From an uncultured Eubacteriales bacterium (lineage in GTDB: Bacteria > Bacillota > Clostridia > Christensenellales > CAG-917), in contig UQVO01000011.1 in NCBI GenBank assembly GCA_900544575.1, forward strand, positions 1 to 49,910: DNA of 49,910 bases, in the 5' to 3' direction. The first letter of the stretch is position 1; every line of letters starts with the position of its first letter. Shown piece by piece: positions 34,120-42,511 of the stretch. Both the position numbers and the translations under genes were made by a program. The notes beneath the pieces are model-generated. The model was not told the origin of the DNA. It saw only the letters and a program-made list of their open reading frames with translations, and did not search any database.

Positions 34120-34444
34120 CGCCCTTTTTTATTCTGCGCGCCGCAAACCGCGGCGCAAATCTGTCCGCCAGAAAAGCCGCGCAGCGCAGCATCGCCTTTC
34201 GGCTGACCGCGAGTGAAAGAAAATAGCATATGGCGCAGTATGCCGTAAGCTGACCCTGCGCGCCCGTTTCCGCCGAGAGCAGAAAGAGCACCCCGACCGC
34301 CGCCGTGGCGACGAAATCCGCCGCAAAGCGTTCGAGCGGGCGAAGTTTCAGCGCGCAGAGCAGAGTGGGCAGGGCGGCAAGCGCGCCGAAGCCCGCCGCC
34401 GTCAGCGCGGCGACGAGCTGTACGTCCCAGGAAGCGCCCGTCAT
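33977..34444 (-). CDS. yabQ: Spore cortex biosynthesis protein YabQ-like
   Basis: A 155-residue protein with about three hydrophobic segments (residues 6-30, 40-58 and 66-82) and a basic C-terminal tail, the layout of YabQ, a membrane protein needed for spore cortex formation. Its start overlaps the yabP stop in an ATGA junction, and the yabP-yabQ order matches Bacillus. The last 47 residues are low complexity and lie antisense to a plus-strand gene, so the true functional end is uncertain. Identification rests on context and topology more than on sequence motifs. Confidence 0.7.
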   Translation of the reverse strand: MTGASWDVQLVAALTAAGFGALAALPTLLCALKLRPLERFAADFVATAAVGVLFLLSAETGAQGQLTAYCAICYFLSLAVSRKAMLRCAAFLADRFAPRFAARRIKKGVISPRRDDLRAPSSPQDNPPQAETRTSAFLRGKGGTSVRRRQADESD

Positions 34445-34722
34445 TTGAAGATGCGTTTTATGACGGAAGAGGGTGCGGGTGCGGTGGAATAGCGCATCGA
34501 AGTGACGTATCCCGACGCCGCAAGCCTCCCTCCGTCCAGGTCCAGCCCTTTGACGACGAGGTCGTGCCCCGTCACCGTCAGGGATTCCCCTTCCAGTTCA
34601 ATCTCTATGAGTTTATCCGTGAAAGTGGGGACGGATTTTACGCCCGTCACGGTGAGCAGTCTGTGTTCCGCAAGCTGTATGGAATGAGGTTTTGCGGGTT
34701 TTTTATTTTCCTGTTCCGTCAT
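34441..34722 (-). CDS. yabP: Sporulation protein YabP
   Basis: A 93-residue beta-rich protein matching the YabP family: HRLLTVTGVKSVPTFTDKLI, then LEGESLTVTGHDLVVKGLDLDGGRLAASGYV. YabP is a mother-cell protein of Bacillus sporulation. The ATG at 34722 was chosen because GGGAGGA lies five bases upstream; a longer frame to 34806 would run through the promoter. A well-matched sigma-E promoter lies 40 bases upstream. It is translationally coupled to yabQ. Confidence 0.87.
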   Translation of the reverse strand: MTEQENKKPAKPHSIQLAEHRLLTVTGVKSVPTFTDKLIEIELEGESLTVTGHDLVVKGLDLDGGRLAASGYVTSMRYSTAPAPSSVIKRIFK

Positions 34723-34762
34723 TGCAGTCCTCCCGAAGCGCGCGGCTTGCGCGGTCGGTATG

Positions 34763-34791
34763 ATAGTATGCGCGCCGACGTCCGTATATGC
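34763..34791 (-). promoter_or_regulatory. Candidate sigma-E promoter for yabP-yabQ
   Basis: On the minus strand, GCATATA (34785-34791) and CATACTAT (34763-34770) are 14 bases apart. They closely fit the sigma-E consensus (KMATATT, 14-15 bases, CATACANT). In Bacillus the orthologous operon is transcribed by sigma-E, which supports this call. Confidence 0.7.
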
Positions 34792-34810
34792 GCCTGCGGT
34801 CGGCATTCCG

Positions 34811-34839
34811 TTGACAACGGACTTGAAAAATAATACAAT
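34811..34839 (+). promoter_or_regulatory. Sigma-A promoter for the condensation-domain gene
   Basis: Perfect TTGACA at 34811-34816 and TACAAT at 34834-34839 with a 17-base spacer. It is divergent from the yabP promoter only 20 bases away. Confidence 0.75.
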
Positions 34840-34883
34840 GATTTGAAACGAATTGCGCGCGGAGGCGCGCGAAGGGAGCCGAC

Positions 34884-36137
34884 GTGAAAAAAGATAAGCC
34901 GGAGCTCAAAAGATACCGTTTGGACGTGTCGGCGCAGTTTTATCCGATAATCTCCACGAAAAAAGCGCAGAGCCTTTTCCGCCTTTCCGCCGTAATGGAC
35001 AAAAAGGTGAACGGCGGCATATTGCAGCGCGCCGCCGAGGACGTGCTCGTGCGCTTCCCGACCTTCAAAGTCAGGCTGAAAAAGGGCTATGCGTGGTACT
35101 ATTTCGAGGAAAACACCGAGCGCGTGCGCGTCACCCCTTCCACGGGTGAGCTCCTCCGACCGATAGATATGAAACTTACGGCGGGATATCCTTTCCGCAT
35201 ATGTTACGAAGGCGACAGGATAGAGTTCGAAGTGTTTCACGCCGTGTGCGACGGTATGGCGGCGCTGGTGTTCCTGAAAGCGCTGGTCTACCGCTATGCC
35301 GTGCTTTCGGGCGCGCCCGTGCAGGGGTCGGAAGGCGTCATCGACCTTGCCGGGCTTCCCTCCGACGAAGAGGCGGAGGACGCGTTTTACCGCTATTACC
35401 GTCCCATACGTTTCGGAGAGGTCGACCTCAAAGGGCTGATGGGAGAGCTGCCCCTGCTGCTGCCCGGCACGATAGCGGAGGAGGGCTATTCGGCGGATTA
35501 CCGCGCGGTGTCTTCCTCGGCGATGGCGGCGGCGGCAAAGTCGATGGGAGCGTCGTTCACCGCGTTCGTCAGCGGCGCGCTTGCCTATTCCGTCGAGAAA
35601 CTCACCCGCGGGAGGAAGGCGGTGGTCATAATGGTGCCCGTCAACCTGCGTTCGATGTTCCCGTCGAAGACACTGCGCAATTTCGTCAATTTCGTCAGGC
35701 TGGTGTTCAGACCGAAAGAATGCCGGACGCTTGCCGATTACGTCCGTTCCGCCTCGGAGCAGCTCAAAGCCAAGGCGACGAAAGAGGAGATGGAGAAGTT
35801 TTTCGCAACTACCGTCCGCACGGAAAAATCGCTGGCGCTGCGCATTGCGCCGCTGTGGTTCAAGATTTTGATGGCGCGCATATTCCGCTTCTTCTTGAAG
35901 TCCCGCCAGACGATGATTTTCAGCAACGTCGGAAAGGTGTCCCTGCCCGAAGGGTGCGGGTTGAAGAGGGTGCTGTTCAACCTCAACGTGTCGAAGACTT
36001 CGAAAGTGAACGTCGGCATGGTCACCGTGGGCGGTGAAACGACGGTGTCGTTCACGCGGTCAATCACGGAAACGGAACTGGAAAGGGAATTCTTCCGCAC
36101 GCTGAATGAGCTGGGGCTGACAGCGGCGGCAGTTTGA
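34884..36137 (+). CDS. Stand-alone condensation-domain acyltransferase (alcohol acetyltransferase-like)
   Basis: A 417-residue protein of the chloramphenicol acetyltransferase/condensation superfamily. The catalytic HxxxDG motif appears as HAVCDGMAALVF near residue 117, and the second half contains the expected FSNVGKVSLPEG segment near 350, similar to the DFGWG region. It is not fused to carrier or adenylation domains, so it resembles alcohol acetyltransferases or PapA-type acyltransferases that esterify lipids or alcohols. It starts with GTG after GAAGGGA and has its own sigma-A promoter. The acyl donor and acceptor are unknown. Confidence 0.75.
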   Translation: MKKDKPELKRYRLDVSAQFYPIISTKKAQSLFRLSAVMDKKVNGGILQRAAEDVLVRFPTFKVRLKKGYAWYYFEENTERVRVTPSTGELLRPIDMKLTAGYPFRICYEGDRIEFEVFHAVCDGMAALVFLKALVYRYAVLSGAPVQGSEGVIDLAGLPSDEEAEDAFYRYYRPIRFGEVDLKGLMGELPLLLPGTIAEEGYSADYRAVSSSAMAAAAKSMGASFTAFVSGALAYSVEKLTRGRKAVVIMVPVNLRSMFPSKTLRNFVNFVRLVFRPKECRTLADYVRSASEQLKAKATKEEMEKFFATTVRTEKSLALRIAPLWFKILMARIFRFFLKSRQTMIFSNVGKVSLPEGCGLKRVLFNLNVSKTSKVNVGMVTVGGETTVSFTRSITETELEREFFRTLNELGLTAAAV

Positions 36138-36161
36138 CATAAAAAGGATTTTACGTATACA
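36134..36161 (+). promoter_or_regulatory. Promoter for alaS
   Basis: TTGACA at 36134-36139, overlapping the stop of the upstream gene, and TATACA at 36156-36161 with a 16-base spacer. The leader is only about 20 bases, so there is no room for a T-box. Confidence 0.7.
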
Positions 36162-36185
36162 AACCGACAGATAAACAGAGGAATT

Positions 36186-37967
36186 ATGAAAAAACTCAAC
36201 TCATCCGAACTTCGCAAAGCATATCTGGATTTCTTCCGCGAGAGGGGACACGCGGTCATACCCACGGCGTCGCTCGTGCCGGAAAACGACCCCACCGTGC
36301 TCTTTACCACGGCGGGGATGCATCCGCTAGTGCCCTATCTTCTGGGCGAAAAACATCCCGCGGGCAAAAGGCTTACGGATGTGCAGATTTGCGTGCGCAC
36401 GGGCGACATCGACGAGGTCGGCGACGCTTCGCATTGCACCTTCTTCGAGATGCTGGGCAACTGGTCGCTCGGCGACTATTTCAAAAAGGAGTCCATCTCG
36501 TGGAGCTTCGAGTTTCTGACCGACGTGCTCGGCATCCCCGTGGAGAGGCTTGCGGTCAGCGTGTTCGGCGGCGACGAGGACTGTCCGCGCGACGACGAAA
36601 GCGCGGAGATATGGAAGAGCCTCGGACTGCCCGAGGGCAACATCTTCTTCCTGCCCAAGAAAAACAACTGGTGGGGTCCTGCGGGGCTGACGGGTCCCTG
36701 CGGCCCCGATACGGAGATTTTCCTGGATACGGGCAAACCCGCGTGTTCGGAAGACTGTTCGCCCGCCTGCGACTGCGGCAAGTATCTCGAAATCTGGAAC
36801 AACGTCTTTATGCAGTATTACAAGGACGCGGACGGAAAGCTCAATCCGATGGAACACATGAATGTGGATACGGGTATGGGGCTGGAACGCACCCTCGTAA
36901 CTCTGAACGGTTATTCTTCCGTGTACGAGACGGATGTGTTCGATTTCGCGATTAAGAGGCTGGAAGAGCTTTCGGGCAAGAAGCACGGAGAGGAAGAGGA
37001 GAGCACGGCGGCGATGAGAATAATCGCCGACCACACCCGCACCGCGACCTTCCTCATCGGCGACGTCAAACCGATTTCGCCTTCCAACGTGGACCAGGGT
37101 TACGTCCTGCGCCGTCTTATCCGCCGCGCAATGCGCTATTGCAGGGTGCTGGGCGTGGATTTCTCCGCGCTCACGGAGCTTGCGGGGCTTTTCGTGGACA
37201 AGTACGGCGAGGTCTATCCCAACATCGCCGCCGCGCGCGGCCGCATCGCCGAAGAGCTGGAAACGGAGAAAAACAAGTTCGCAAAGACCATAGAGCAGGG
37301 GCTGAAAGAGTTTGACAAGATACTCACGCACATCCCCGCGGGGACTTTCCCCGGCAAGACGGCGTTCCGCCTTTACGACACTTTCGGTTTCCCCATCGAG
37401 ATGACGGAGGAGCTGGCAAAGGAGAGATGCTATGTGCTCGACCGCGCGGGATACGAAAAGGCATTCCGCGAACATCAGGAGAAATCCAAGGCGGGCGCGG
37501 AGCAGAAGTTCAAGGGCGGGCTTGCGGACGGCGGCGAACAGACGGCGCGGCTGCACAGCGCTACCCATCTGCTCAATTATGCGCTGAAAAAGGTGCTCGG
37601 CGACGAGAGCATTTCCCAGCGCGGCAGCAACATAACGCCCGAAAGGCTGCGTTTCGACTTCAATTTCCCGCGTCCTCTCACTCCCGACGAGATAAAGGCG
37701 GTGGAAGACGTCGTCAACGAGGAAATAGCTTCCGCGGCTCCCGTGAAGTGCGAGGAAATGAGCGTGGAAGAGGCAAAAGCGCAGGGCGCGGTCGGCGTCT
37801 TCGGCGACCGTTACGGCGAAGTGGTCAAGGTCTATACGATAGGACACAGCAAGGAAATCTGCGGCGGTCCGCACGCGGCGAACACGGCGGAACTCGGCAA
37901 ATTCCGCATCGTCAAGGAACAGAGTTCCTCCGCGGGAGTGCGGCGCATAAAGGCGGTGCTGGAATGA
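36186..37967 (+). CDS. alaS: Alanyl-tRNA synthetase, short form lacking the C-terminal C-Ala domain
   Basis: A 593-residue alanyl-tRNA synthetase. The class II catalytic domain (1-240; [37 protein letters not shown]) and the tRNA recognition domain (about 240-430) are normal. An editing domain with metal motifs HSATH near residue 456 and CGGPH near 558 completes the protein, which stops right after it. Standard bacterial AlaRS is about 870 residues, with a coiled coil and C-Ala (DHHA1) domain that aid tRNA binding; these are absent. The stop is followed at once by the next gene (ATGA), so this is not an obvious frameshift. Mischarging correction in cis should remain possible. Confidence 0.93.
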   Translation: MKKLNSSELRKAYLDFFRERGHAVIPTASLVPENDPTVLFTTAGMHPLVPYLLGEKHPAGKRLTDVQICVRTGDIDEVGDASHCTFFEMLGNWSLGDYFKKESISWSFEFLTDVLGIPVERLAVSVFGGDEDCPRDDESAEIWKSLGLPEGNIFFLPKKNNWWGPAGLTGPCGPDTEIFLDTGKPACSEDCSPACDCGKYLEIWNNVFMQYYKDADGKLNPMEHMNVDTGMGLERTLVTLNGYSSVYETDVFDFAIKRLEELSGKKHGEEEESTAAMRIIADHTRTATFLIGDVKPISPSNVDQGYVLRRLIRRAMRYCRVLGVDFSALTELAGLFVDKYGEVYPNIAAARGRIAEELETEKNKFAKTIEQGLKEFDKILTHIPAGTFPGKTAFRLYDTFGFPIEMTEELAKERCYVLDRAGYEKAFREHQEKSKAGAEQKFKGGLADGGEQTARLHSATHLLNYALKKVLGDESISQRGSNITPERLRFDFNFPRPLTPDEIKAVEDVVNEEIASAAPVKCEEMSVEEAKAQGAVGVFGDRYGEVVKVYTIGHSKEICGGPHAANTAELGKFRIVKEQSSSAGVRRIKAVLE

Positions 37968-38776
37968 TTTTCGTCGACTCTCACGTTCACACGCGCCATT
38001 CTTCGGACGGCAAGGACCCGATATGCGACATCCTTGCCGAAGCGAAAGCGAAAGGGTTGTATTATCTTGCCACGACCGACCACCTCGACTACGACCTCAA
38101 ATTCGGTCACAACCGCTCGCCCATCCCCTGGAAGCACATCGACCTCGACGCATATAAGGCGGAGTGGGAAGAGAACGCGGACGCGCTGGCAAAAGAGGGG
38201 AGCGCGCTGAAATTCCGTTTCGGCATAGAGGCGGGCTTTTCTCCCGAGCCGCAGGTGCAGGAGAAATACGCGGAGCTTTTCGGAAGAATGCGTTTCGACG
38301 TCGTCGTTAACTCCGTCCACTTCGTGAACGGCTGGGACGTGTATTTTCCCAACGCGTTTTTCTTCAAGTCGCGGCGGCGGATGTACGGCGACTATCTCGA
38401 CCTCGTTCTGCAAAGCCTGGACGCGCCGTACGAGTACGACATCGTGGCGCACATCGGTTATGTCACCCGCAACGCGCCCTACAAGAAAAAGGTGCTGGAA
38501 TACGCCGATTTCCCCGACAAGTTCGACGCCATACTGCACGGAATAATCGAGCGCGGCAAAGCGCTGGAAGTCAACACGCACACCACGCTCTTCCCCTCGG
38601 AGGAGATACTTCGCAAATATTACGAGTACGGCGGCAGAAAACTTTCTTTCGGCTCGGACTCCCACCACGCTGAGCTGTGCAAGGATTACGAAAAAACCTG
38701 CGCAATGCTGCGCGGCATAGGCTTCACGCACTTTTCCGTCTTCACCGACCACAAGGAAGAGCTCGTGGAGATTTGA
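37964..38776 (+). CDS. PHP domain phosphatase, histidinol-phosphatase (HisK/HisJ)-like
   Basis: A 270-residue PHP-family metal-dependent phosphatase. Metal ligands are visible in [12 protein letters not shown] (about residues 5-16), TTDHLDYD (37-44), [15 protein letters not shown] and FGSDSHH near 235-241. The family includes histidinol phosphatase of histidine synthesis, but no his genes are nearby, so the substrate is uncertain. Its start overlaps the alaS stop by four bases, so it is cotranscribed with alaS. A terminator follows at 38816. Confidence 0.85.
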   Translation: MIFVDSHVHTRHSSDGKDPICDILAEAKAKGLYYLATTDHLDYDLKFGHNRSPIPWKHIDLDAYKAEWEENADALAKEGSALKFRFGIEAGFSPEPQVQEKYAELFGRMRFDVVVNSVHFVNGWDVYFPNAFFFKSRRRMYGDYLDLVLQSLDAPYEYDIVAHIGYVTRNAPYKKKVLEYADFPDKFDAILHGIIERGKALEVNTHTTLFPSEEILRKYYEYGGRKLSFGSDSHHAELCKDYEKTCAMLRGIGFTHFSVFTDHKEELVEI

Positions 38777-38815
38777 CGCCCGGGAGCGGGTTCATATCCG
38801 AAAACGGAGCATTGA

Positions 38816-38841
38816 AAAAGGGAGCGGGAACGCTCCCTTTT
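38816..38841. terminator. Terminator after the alaS-PHP operon
   Basis: An 11-base stem (38816-38826 with 38831-38841) with a GGAA loop and flanking A/T runs. It can act on both convergent transcripts. Confidence 0.85.
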
Positions 38842-38886
38842 GCTTTGCGGCACGCCGACGCGCCTAAACTTTGACCGAGGGGCGGG

Positions 38887-39534
38887 TCATTTCACGAGGT
38901 CTATGAGCCGCAGGGCGCGCTTCAAGGCGAGCTTGCTGTTGACCTTGAACTGGAATGGCACTTCCGCATAAACTTTCTTGTGACCCGTCGCCGTGTGCGG
39001 CATTTTGCCGTCGTTGAATTCGGGCGCTTCGGGGTCGAGAGGCAGGTTGATGCGCAGCGAGCCGCCGATGATGGTTATCTTTGCCACGATGTCGCCGCCG
39101 CGGCGATAGGTGTCGCATTGACGGCTTATGCGGCTCTTAATCTTGGGCGAGCCTTTGGGCACGGCGGTGAGCGCGGCTTTGAGCGCGGCGTATCTCTCTT
39201 TCACGATGTCGTCCGAGAGCGCGTATTTCTCCGCGAAGCTCAGACTTTTTCTCGCCGCTTTTCTGCGCATAACGTCTTCGATGTCGACCGTTTTGCCGAG
39301 AGCCGTGGTCTCTTCCGTAGCGTCCGCCGCGGCAAGCGCCGCGCGCTCGCGTTCGTCCTCATCGCGCGCCGTCATACGCATATAGGCATTGGCGCACGGA
39401 TACGCTTCTGTTTTGTCGCAGAAAGAGCAGTATGCGTACGTCCCGCACATATCTCTGCCTTGCCGCTCCGATTCCAGCCACTTGTCAACGTCCATTCTGT
39501 CTTGCAGTCCGACGACCGATTTGTCTTCCGTCAT
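38887..39534 (-). CDS. Conserved protein with an N-terminal cysteine cluster; function unknown
   Basis: A 215-residue soluble protein. Near the N-terminus a cluster of cysteines (MCGTYAYCSFCDKTEAYPC, about residues 28-46) could bind zinc or an iron-sulphur cluster. The C-terminal half contains KIKSRISRQCDTYRRGGDIV, AKITIIGGSLRINLPLDP and KKVYAEVPFQFKVNSKLALK. From memory this pattern recurs in many uncharacterised Firmicute proteins, often fused to other domains. The ATG at 39534 was chosen because GGAGGGAGGA lies just upstream. Single gene; role unknown. Confidence 0.65.
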   Translation of the reverse strand: MTEDKSVVGLQDRMDVDKWLESERQGRDMCGTYAYCSFCDKTEAYPCANAYMRMTARDEDERERAALAAADATEETTALGKTVDIEDVMRRKAARKSLSFAEKYALSDDIVKERYAALKAALTAVPKGSPKIKSRISRQCDTYRRGGDIVAKITIIGGSLRINLPLDPEAPEFNDGKMPHTATGHKKVYAEVPFQFKVNSKLALKRALRLIDLVK

Positions 39535-39814
39535 TTTCGTCCTCCCTCCGGTTTTCCGCATTCTGTCCGCTCGGATTTTACAAAATAATATAGCAACGCC
39601 GCATACGATGTCAAACAAATCGCATATGCAATCCGTCTTTTCCGCACAGTTTTGCGGACAAAATTTCCGCGACGCGGCGTGCGGCGGCGGTTTGTATGCA
39701 TTCCGATGTCTTACGGGGCGGTTTCTGCTTGCCGCGTGGCGTCCCGCGGCGCATATTCCGCCGCGGCAGAATGCGGAAAACCGCTTTCGGAGCAAACGGA
39801 AACGGAACAAATCA

Positions 39815-39840
39815 AAAACACTCGCGCCGCGAGTGTTTTC
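39815..39840. terminator. Terminator-like hairpin in the 39535-40213 intergenic region
   Basis: An 11-base perfect stem (39815-39825 with 39829-39839) with A and T flanks. No gene directly upstream on the plus strand needs it. 39535-39814 holds nothing I recognise. Confidence 0.6.
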
Positions 39841-39907
39841 GGTTCCTCCGCCAGAGTATTATAAGGGCTTAAGGAATTAGCATAGAATGGGGAAGTTCGC
39901 TTTTGGG

Positions 39908-39960
39908 CTTACACTGAAGCGGAGGAAGTGTAAGTATGTGGGGCAGAGTATTTCTACTCT
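39908..39960 (+). other. Two adjacent RNA hairpins of unknown role
   Basis: CTTACACT (39908-39915) pairs with AGTGTAAG (39927-39934), and AGAGTA (39945-39950) pairs with TACTCT (39955-39960), loop TTTC. They lie inside a 370-base intergenic stretch with base composition unlike its neighbours. Confidence 0.4.
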
Positions 39961-40031
39961 TTGACTATACTGTACGGGGACATTCTTGCAACAAAATTAA
40001 ATTAAAATTTTTTCGGAAGAAAATTTCATAA
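39936..40031 (+). CDS. Possible 31-residue peptide with a good ribosome binding site
   Basis: ATG at 39936 follows GGAGGAAG (39921-39928) at suitable spacing and opens a 31-codon frame. The N-terminus is hydrophobic (MWGRVFLLFDY) and the C-terminus strongly basic (KIKLKFFRKKIS), a shape seen in small membrane-active peptides. The ribosome binding site lies in the loop of the first hairpin. A second short frame (39887-39964, 25 codons) overlaps it. Nothing else supports translation and the assignment is tentative. Confidence 0.25.
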   Translation: MWGRVFLLFDYTVRGHSCNKIKLKFFRKKIS

Positions 40032-40163
40032 AAATTACATTTTGCGCCCGAAATCCGCTTATAAGTGGCAAAATTACATTTCACTAAAATTAAACGTCTG
40101 TTCCGAAGAGGGCCGCGCCGCAGGCGGCGGACAAACAAAAACCGCCCTTTGCGGCAAACGGAA

Positions 40164-40181
40164 ACCGCCCTTTCGGGCGGT
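40164..40181 (-). terminator. Probable terminator of the histidine kinase gene
   Basis: ACCGCCC (40164-40170) and GGGCGGT (40175-40181) form a tight hairpin with a GAAA loop on the minus strand, followed by a short T-rich stretch. Confidence 0.55.
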
Positions 40182-40213
40182 CGTGAATTCGTGAATAAAC
40201 TTTGGGAAAGGAG

Positions 40214-41608
40214 TCAATCCTCTTTTTTGTCGTCGGCTCCGGGCGGGAGGAAAATGTTCGCGTCGGAGTCTTCCTCCTGCGTTTCGGCAAAGTAAGAGTC
40301 GTGCTCCGCGGGCATTTCCGTCGCCGAATCCGAAACCGCGGGGTCGGGGCGGTGTTTGTACTTTTTCCCGGAGCCTTTCGACAGCGGAATTGTGACTTCG
40401 AACACGGTGCTTTTGTCCTTGATGCCGCGGCAGACAATCGTTCCGCCGTGCGCCTGCGCCGTTGCGCGCGCGATTGCCAGCCCCAGTCCGAAACTGTTGC
40501 CGTCGGGGTTGCTGCGCGCCCCGTCCGAGCGGTAGAAGCGGTCGAAGACGTGTTTTGCGTCTTCGTCGGACACGGCTTCGCCCGTGTTCATAACATAGAG
40601 ATGGGCGCGTTTGCCGTCCGCCGTGAGTTTCAGGCCGATTTTGCCGTTGGCGTTGCAGTACTTCGTCGCATTGTCCAAAAGCCCCGTCACCAGCCTTTCC
40701 AGCGCGTCGCGGTCGCCCATAACGTGCACGTTCGGCGTGATTTCCGTGATGAGGCGCAGCCCCTTCTCGAAGCACACCGCGTCGAAACCGAGGCAGGCGC
40801 CTTCCGTCAGCTCGCTGAAATCGGTGTCGGTGAGATTGACGACGGCGTTCTCCATCTTCGAGAGTTGAAGCATATTGACGATGAGCCCGTTCATACGCTT
40901 TATCTGCGCGTCAATGGCGTCCATCCATTTGGCGTTTTCTTCAACGGTGGAGTGCGGCTCCGACTTCATCACCGCGAGATTGGTGGAGATGACGGTGAGA
41001 GGAGTTTTGAGCTCGTGCGACGCGTTCGCGATGAGGTCGCGCTGTTTTTTGAAGGACTCCTCCACGGGCGCGAGCGCATACGACGAATAGATGTAGAAGA
41101 AGAGTATCGCGACGATGAGTGAGGTGACGTATATGAGCACGATGATGGTCGCGACCAGCGTCAGAGTCTGTCTGTCCGACGTGCGGTCAATCACCGCATA
41201 GAGCGCGGTGTTTTCCGTAATATATCTGGAACTGACGCGGAAATAAAGTCCGTCGACTTCGAATTTGCCGTTTCCCTCGCCGACCGCGGCGGCGATTATG
41301 TCTGACTGACTGTCGCCGTATGCCGCCCACTGGTCGGCGTAAACGTCCATCACCTGATAGTAATACTGCGTCTCCCCGCCGCTATGAGAGGCGGAACATA
41401 TGAAAGCGAAACAACGCCGTCCCATATCGTCCACAACAGTCTGGTTGGGGCGTTCGAGGATGGCGTCGAGTACGTTGACGGAGGTGAGTTCGGCGGAAGC
41501 GTAAATGGAAACGCAGAGGATGACGAGCAACAGCAACAGCAGGATGCCCGAGAGCAGTCCCGTCATTGCGGTGAATCGGATGCGCAGCTGTTTGAATGAG
41601 GCTTCCAT
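40214..41608 (-). CDS. Sensor histidine kinase (OmpR-partner class)
   Basis: A 464-residue membrane kinase. Two membrane helices (about 17-37 and 150-178) flank an extracytoplasmic sensor of about 110 residues that resembles no sensor I know. The HisKA box has H198 in ASHELKTP. The ATPase part has an N box in LLDNATKYCN, then FDRFYRSDGAR and GLGLAIARATAQAHGG. A 50-residue acidic tail follows. The cognate response regulator gene lies upstream, separated by about 100 bases. The stimulus is unknown. Confidence 0.93.
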   Translation of the reverse strand: MEASFKQLRIRFTAMTGLLSGILLLLLLVILCVSIYASAELTSVNVLDAILERPNQTVVDDMGRRCFAFICSASHSGGETQYYYQVMDVYADQWAAYGDSQSDIIAAAVGEGNGKFEVDGLYFRVSSRYITENTALYAVIDRTSDRQTLTLVATIIVLIYVTSLIVAILFFYIYSSYALAPVEESFKKQRDLIANASHELKTPLTVISTNLAVMKSEPHSTVEENAKWMDAIDAQIKRMNGLIVNMLQLSKMENAVVNLTDTDFSELTEGACLGFDAVCFEKGLRLITEITPNVHVMGDRDALERLVTGLLDNATKYCNANGKIGLKLTADGKRAHLYVMNTGEAVSDEDAKHVFDRFYRSDGARSNPDGNSFGLGLAIARATAQAHGGTIVCRGIKDKSTVFEVTIPLSKGSGKKYKHRPDPAVSDSATEMPAEHDSYFAETQEEDSDANIFLPPGADDKKED

Positions 41609-41710
41609 TTGCAGAAATCGGCGTTAAGCGTACGTTTCGGTCGGCTTAACACGGGATTGCGTGACGAACGCGCGCCGTGCGAACGACTGCGGAAAGTGTC
41701 TTCCGCGCGT

Positions 41711-42394
41711 TCAGTTTTTGTGACGGGGCACGAAACGGTATCCCACCCCGCGCACCGCCTCTATCGTGAAAGAGGCGTCGAGATGGTTGAGCTTCTTGCG
41801 GATGAAAGAGATGTACACTTCGAGATTGTTGGACTCGAAGTCGCTGTCCAGCCCCCACGCTTTCAGAATGAGGTCCTCTTTGCCGGCGACGAAATTCGGA
41901 TATTCGAACATATAGCGCAAAAGCTCGAACTCTTTTGCGGTGAGCCCTATTTCGCCCTTCGGCGTGGCGAGGGTGAATGTCGTGAGGTCCAGCGTCGCCT
42001 CGGCGTATTCCAGCTTGTTGTCCGTCACGAGTTTGCCGCGGCGGCGGAGCAGAGCGCGGATGCGCGCCGCGAGTTCGTCGAAAGAGAACGGTTTTGAAAC
42101 ATAGTCGTCCGCTCCGCGGTCCAGCCCTGCTATCTTGTCCTGTTCGTCACTCAGAGCGGTGAGCATCAGGATGGGGGTCTCCACCTTTTTGCGGCGCAGT
42201 TCCGACAGCACTTCGAAGCCGTTCATCTTCGGCATAATCACGTCAAGCATTATGAGGTCGTAAAGTCCCGACAGCGAAAAACTCAGACCGTCGACACCGT
42301 CGTAGACGCAGTCCACGTCGTAACCGTCTTTGGTGAGCATCTTCGCTATCGCGCGCGAAAGGTCTTTTTCGTCCTCGACGAGCAAAATTCTCAT
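41711..42394 (-). CDS. OmpR-family response regulator
   Basis: A 227-residue regulator with an N-terminal receiver domain (phosphoacceptor D51 in MLDVIMPKMNG, acidic pocket VEDEKD, switch threonine in MLTA, conserved lysine in YVSKPF). The C-terminal winged-helix DNA-binding domain is of the OmpR/PhoB type (LTAKEFELLRYMFEYPNF, then VYISFIRKKL and RGVGYRF). GGGAGAG precedes the start. It is transcribed before the histidine kinase. An 11-base-spaced TTTAA direct repeat upstream may be its own operator. Confidence 0.95.
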   Translation of the reverse strand: MRILLVEDEKDLSRAIAKMLTKDGYDVDCVYDGVDGLSFSLSGLYDLIMLDVIMPKMNGFEVLSELRRKKVETPILMLTALSDEQDKIAGLDRGADDYVSKPFSFDELAARIRALLRRRGKLVTDNKLEYAEATLDLTTFTLATPKGEIGLTAKEFELLRYMFEYPNFVAGKEDLILKAWGLDSDFESNNLEVYISFIRKKLNHLDASFTIEAVRGVGYRFVPRHKN

Positions 42395-42450
42395 ATCATC
42401 TCTCCCGAATCTCTTATGATAGTTTGCTGTATAAATCTTGTTATTATTAG

Positions 42451-42467
42451 CTTAAAGAAGCATTAAA
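42451..42467 (-). promoter_or_regulatory. Candidate response-regulator binding site (11-base-spaced direct repeat)
   Basis: On the minus strand TTTAAT (42462-42467) and TTTAAG (42451-42456) repeat with an 11-base period, about 60 bases upstream of the regulator gene. OmpR/PhoB-type proteins bind direct repeats of this spacing. Weak evidence alone. Confidence 0.3.
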
Positions 42468-42511
42468 CGGAATTGCAGGGGATTATCCGCGCCGTAGAAG
42501 CGTTGTCGGGG

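Noticed and set aside
36138..36185. T-box or other leader control of alaS
   Set aside because: The promoter overlaps the previous stop codon and the leader is only about 20 bases long, too short for a T-box.
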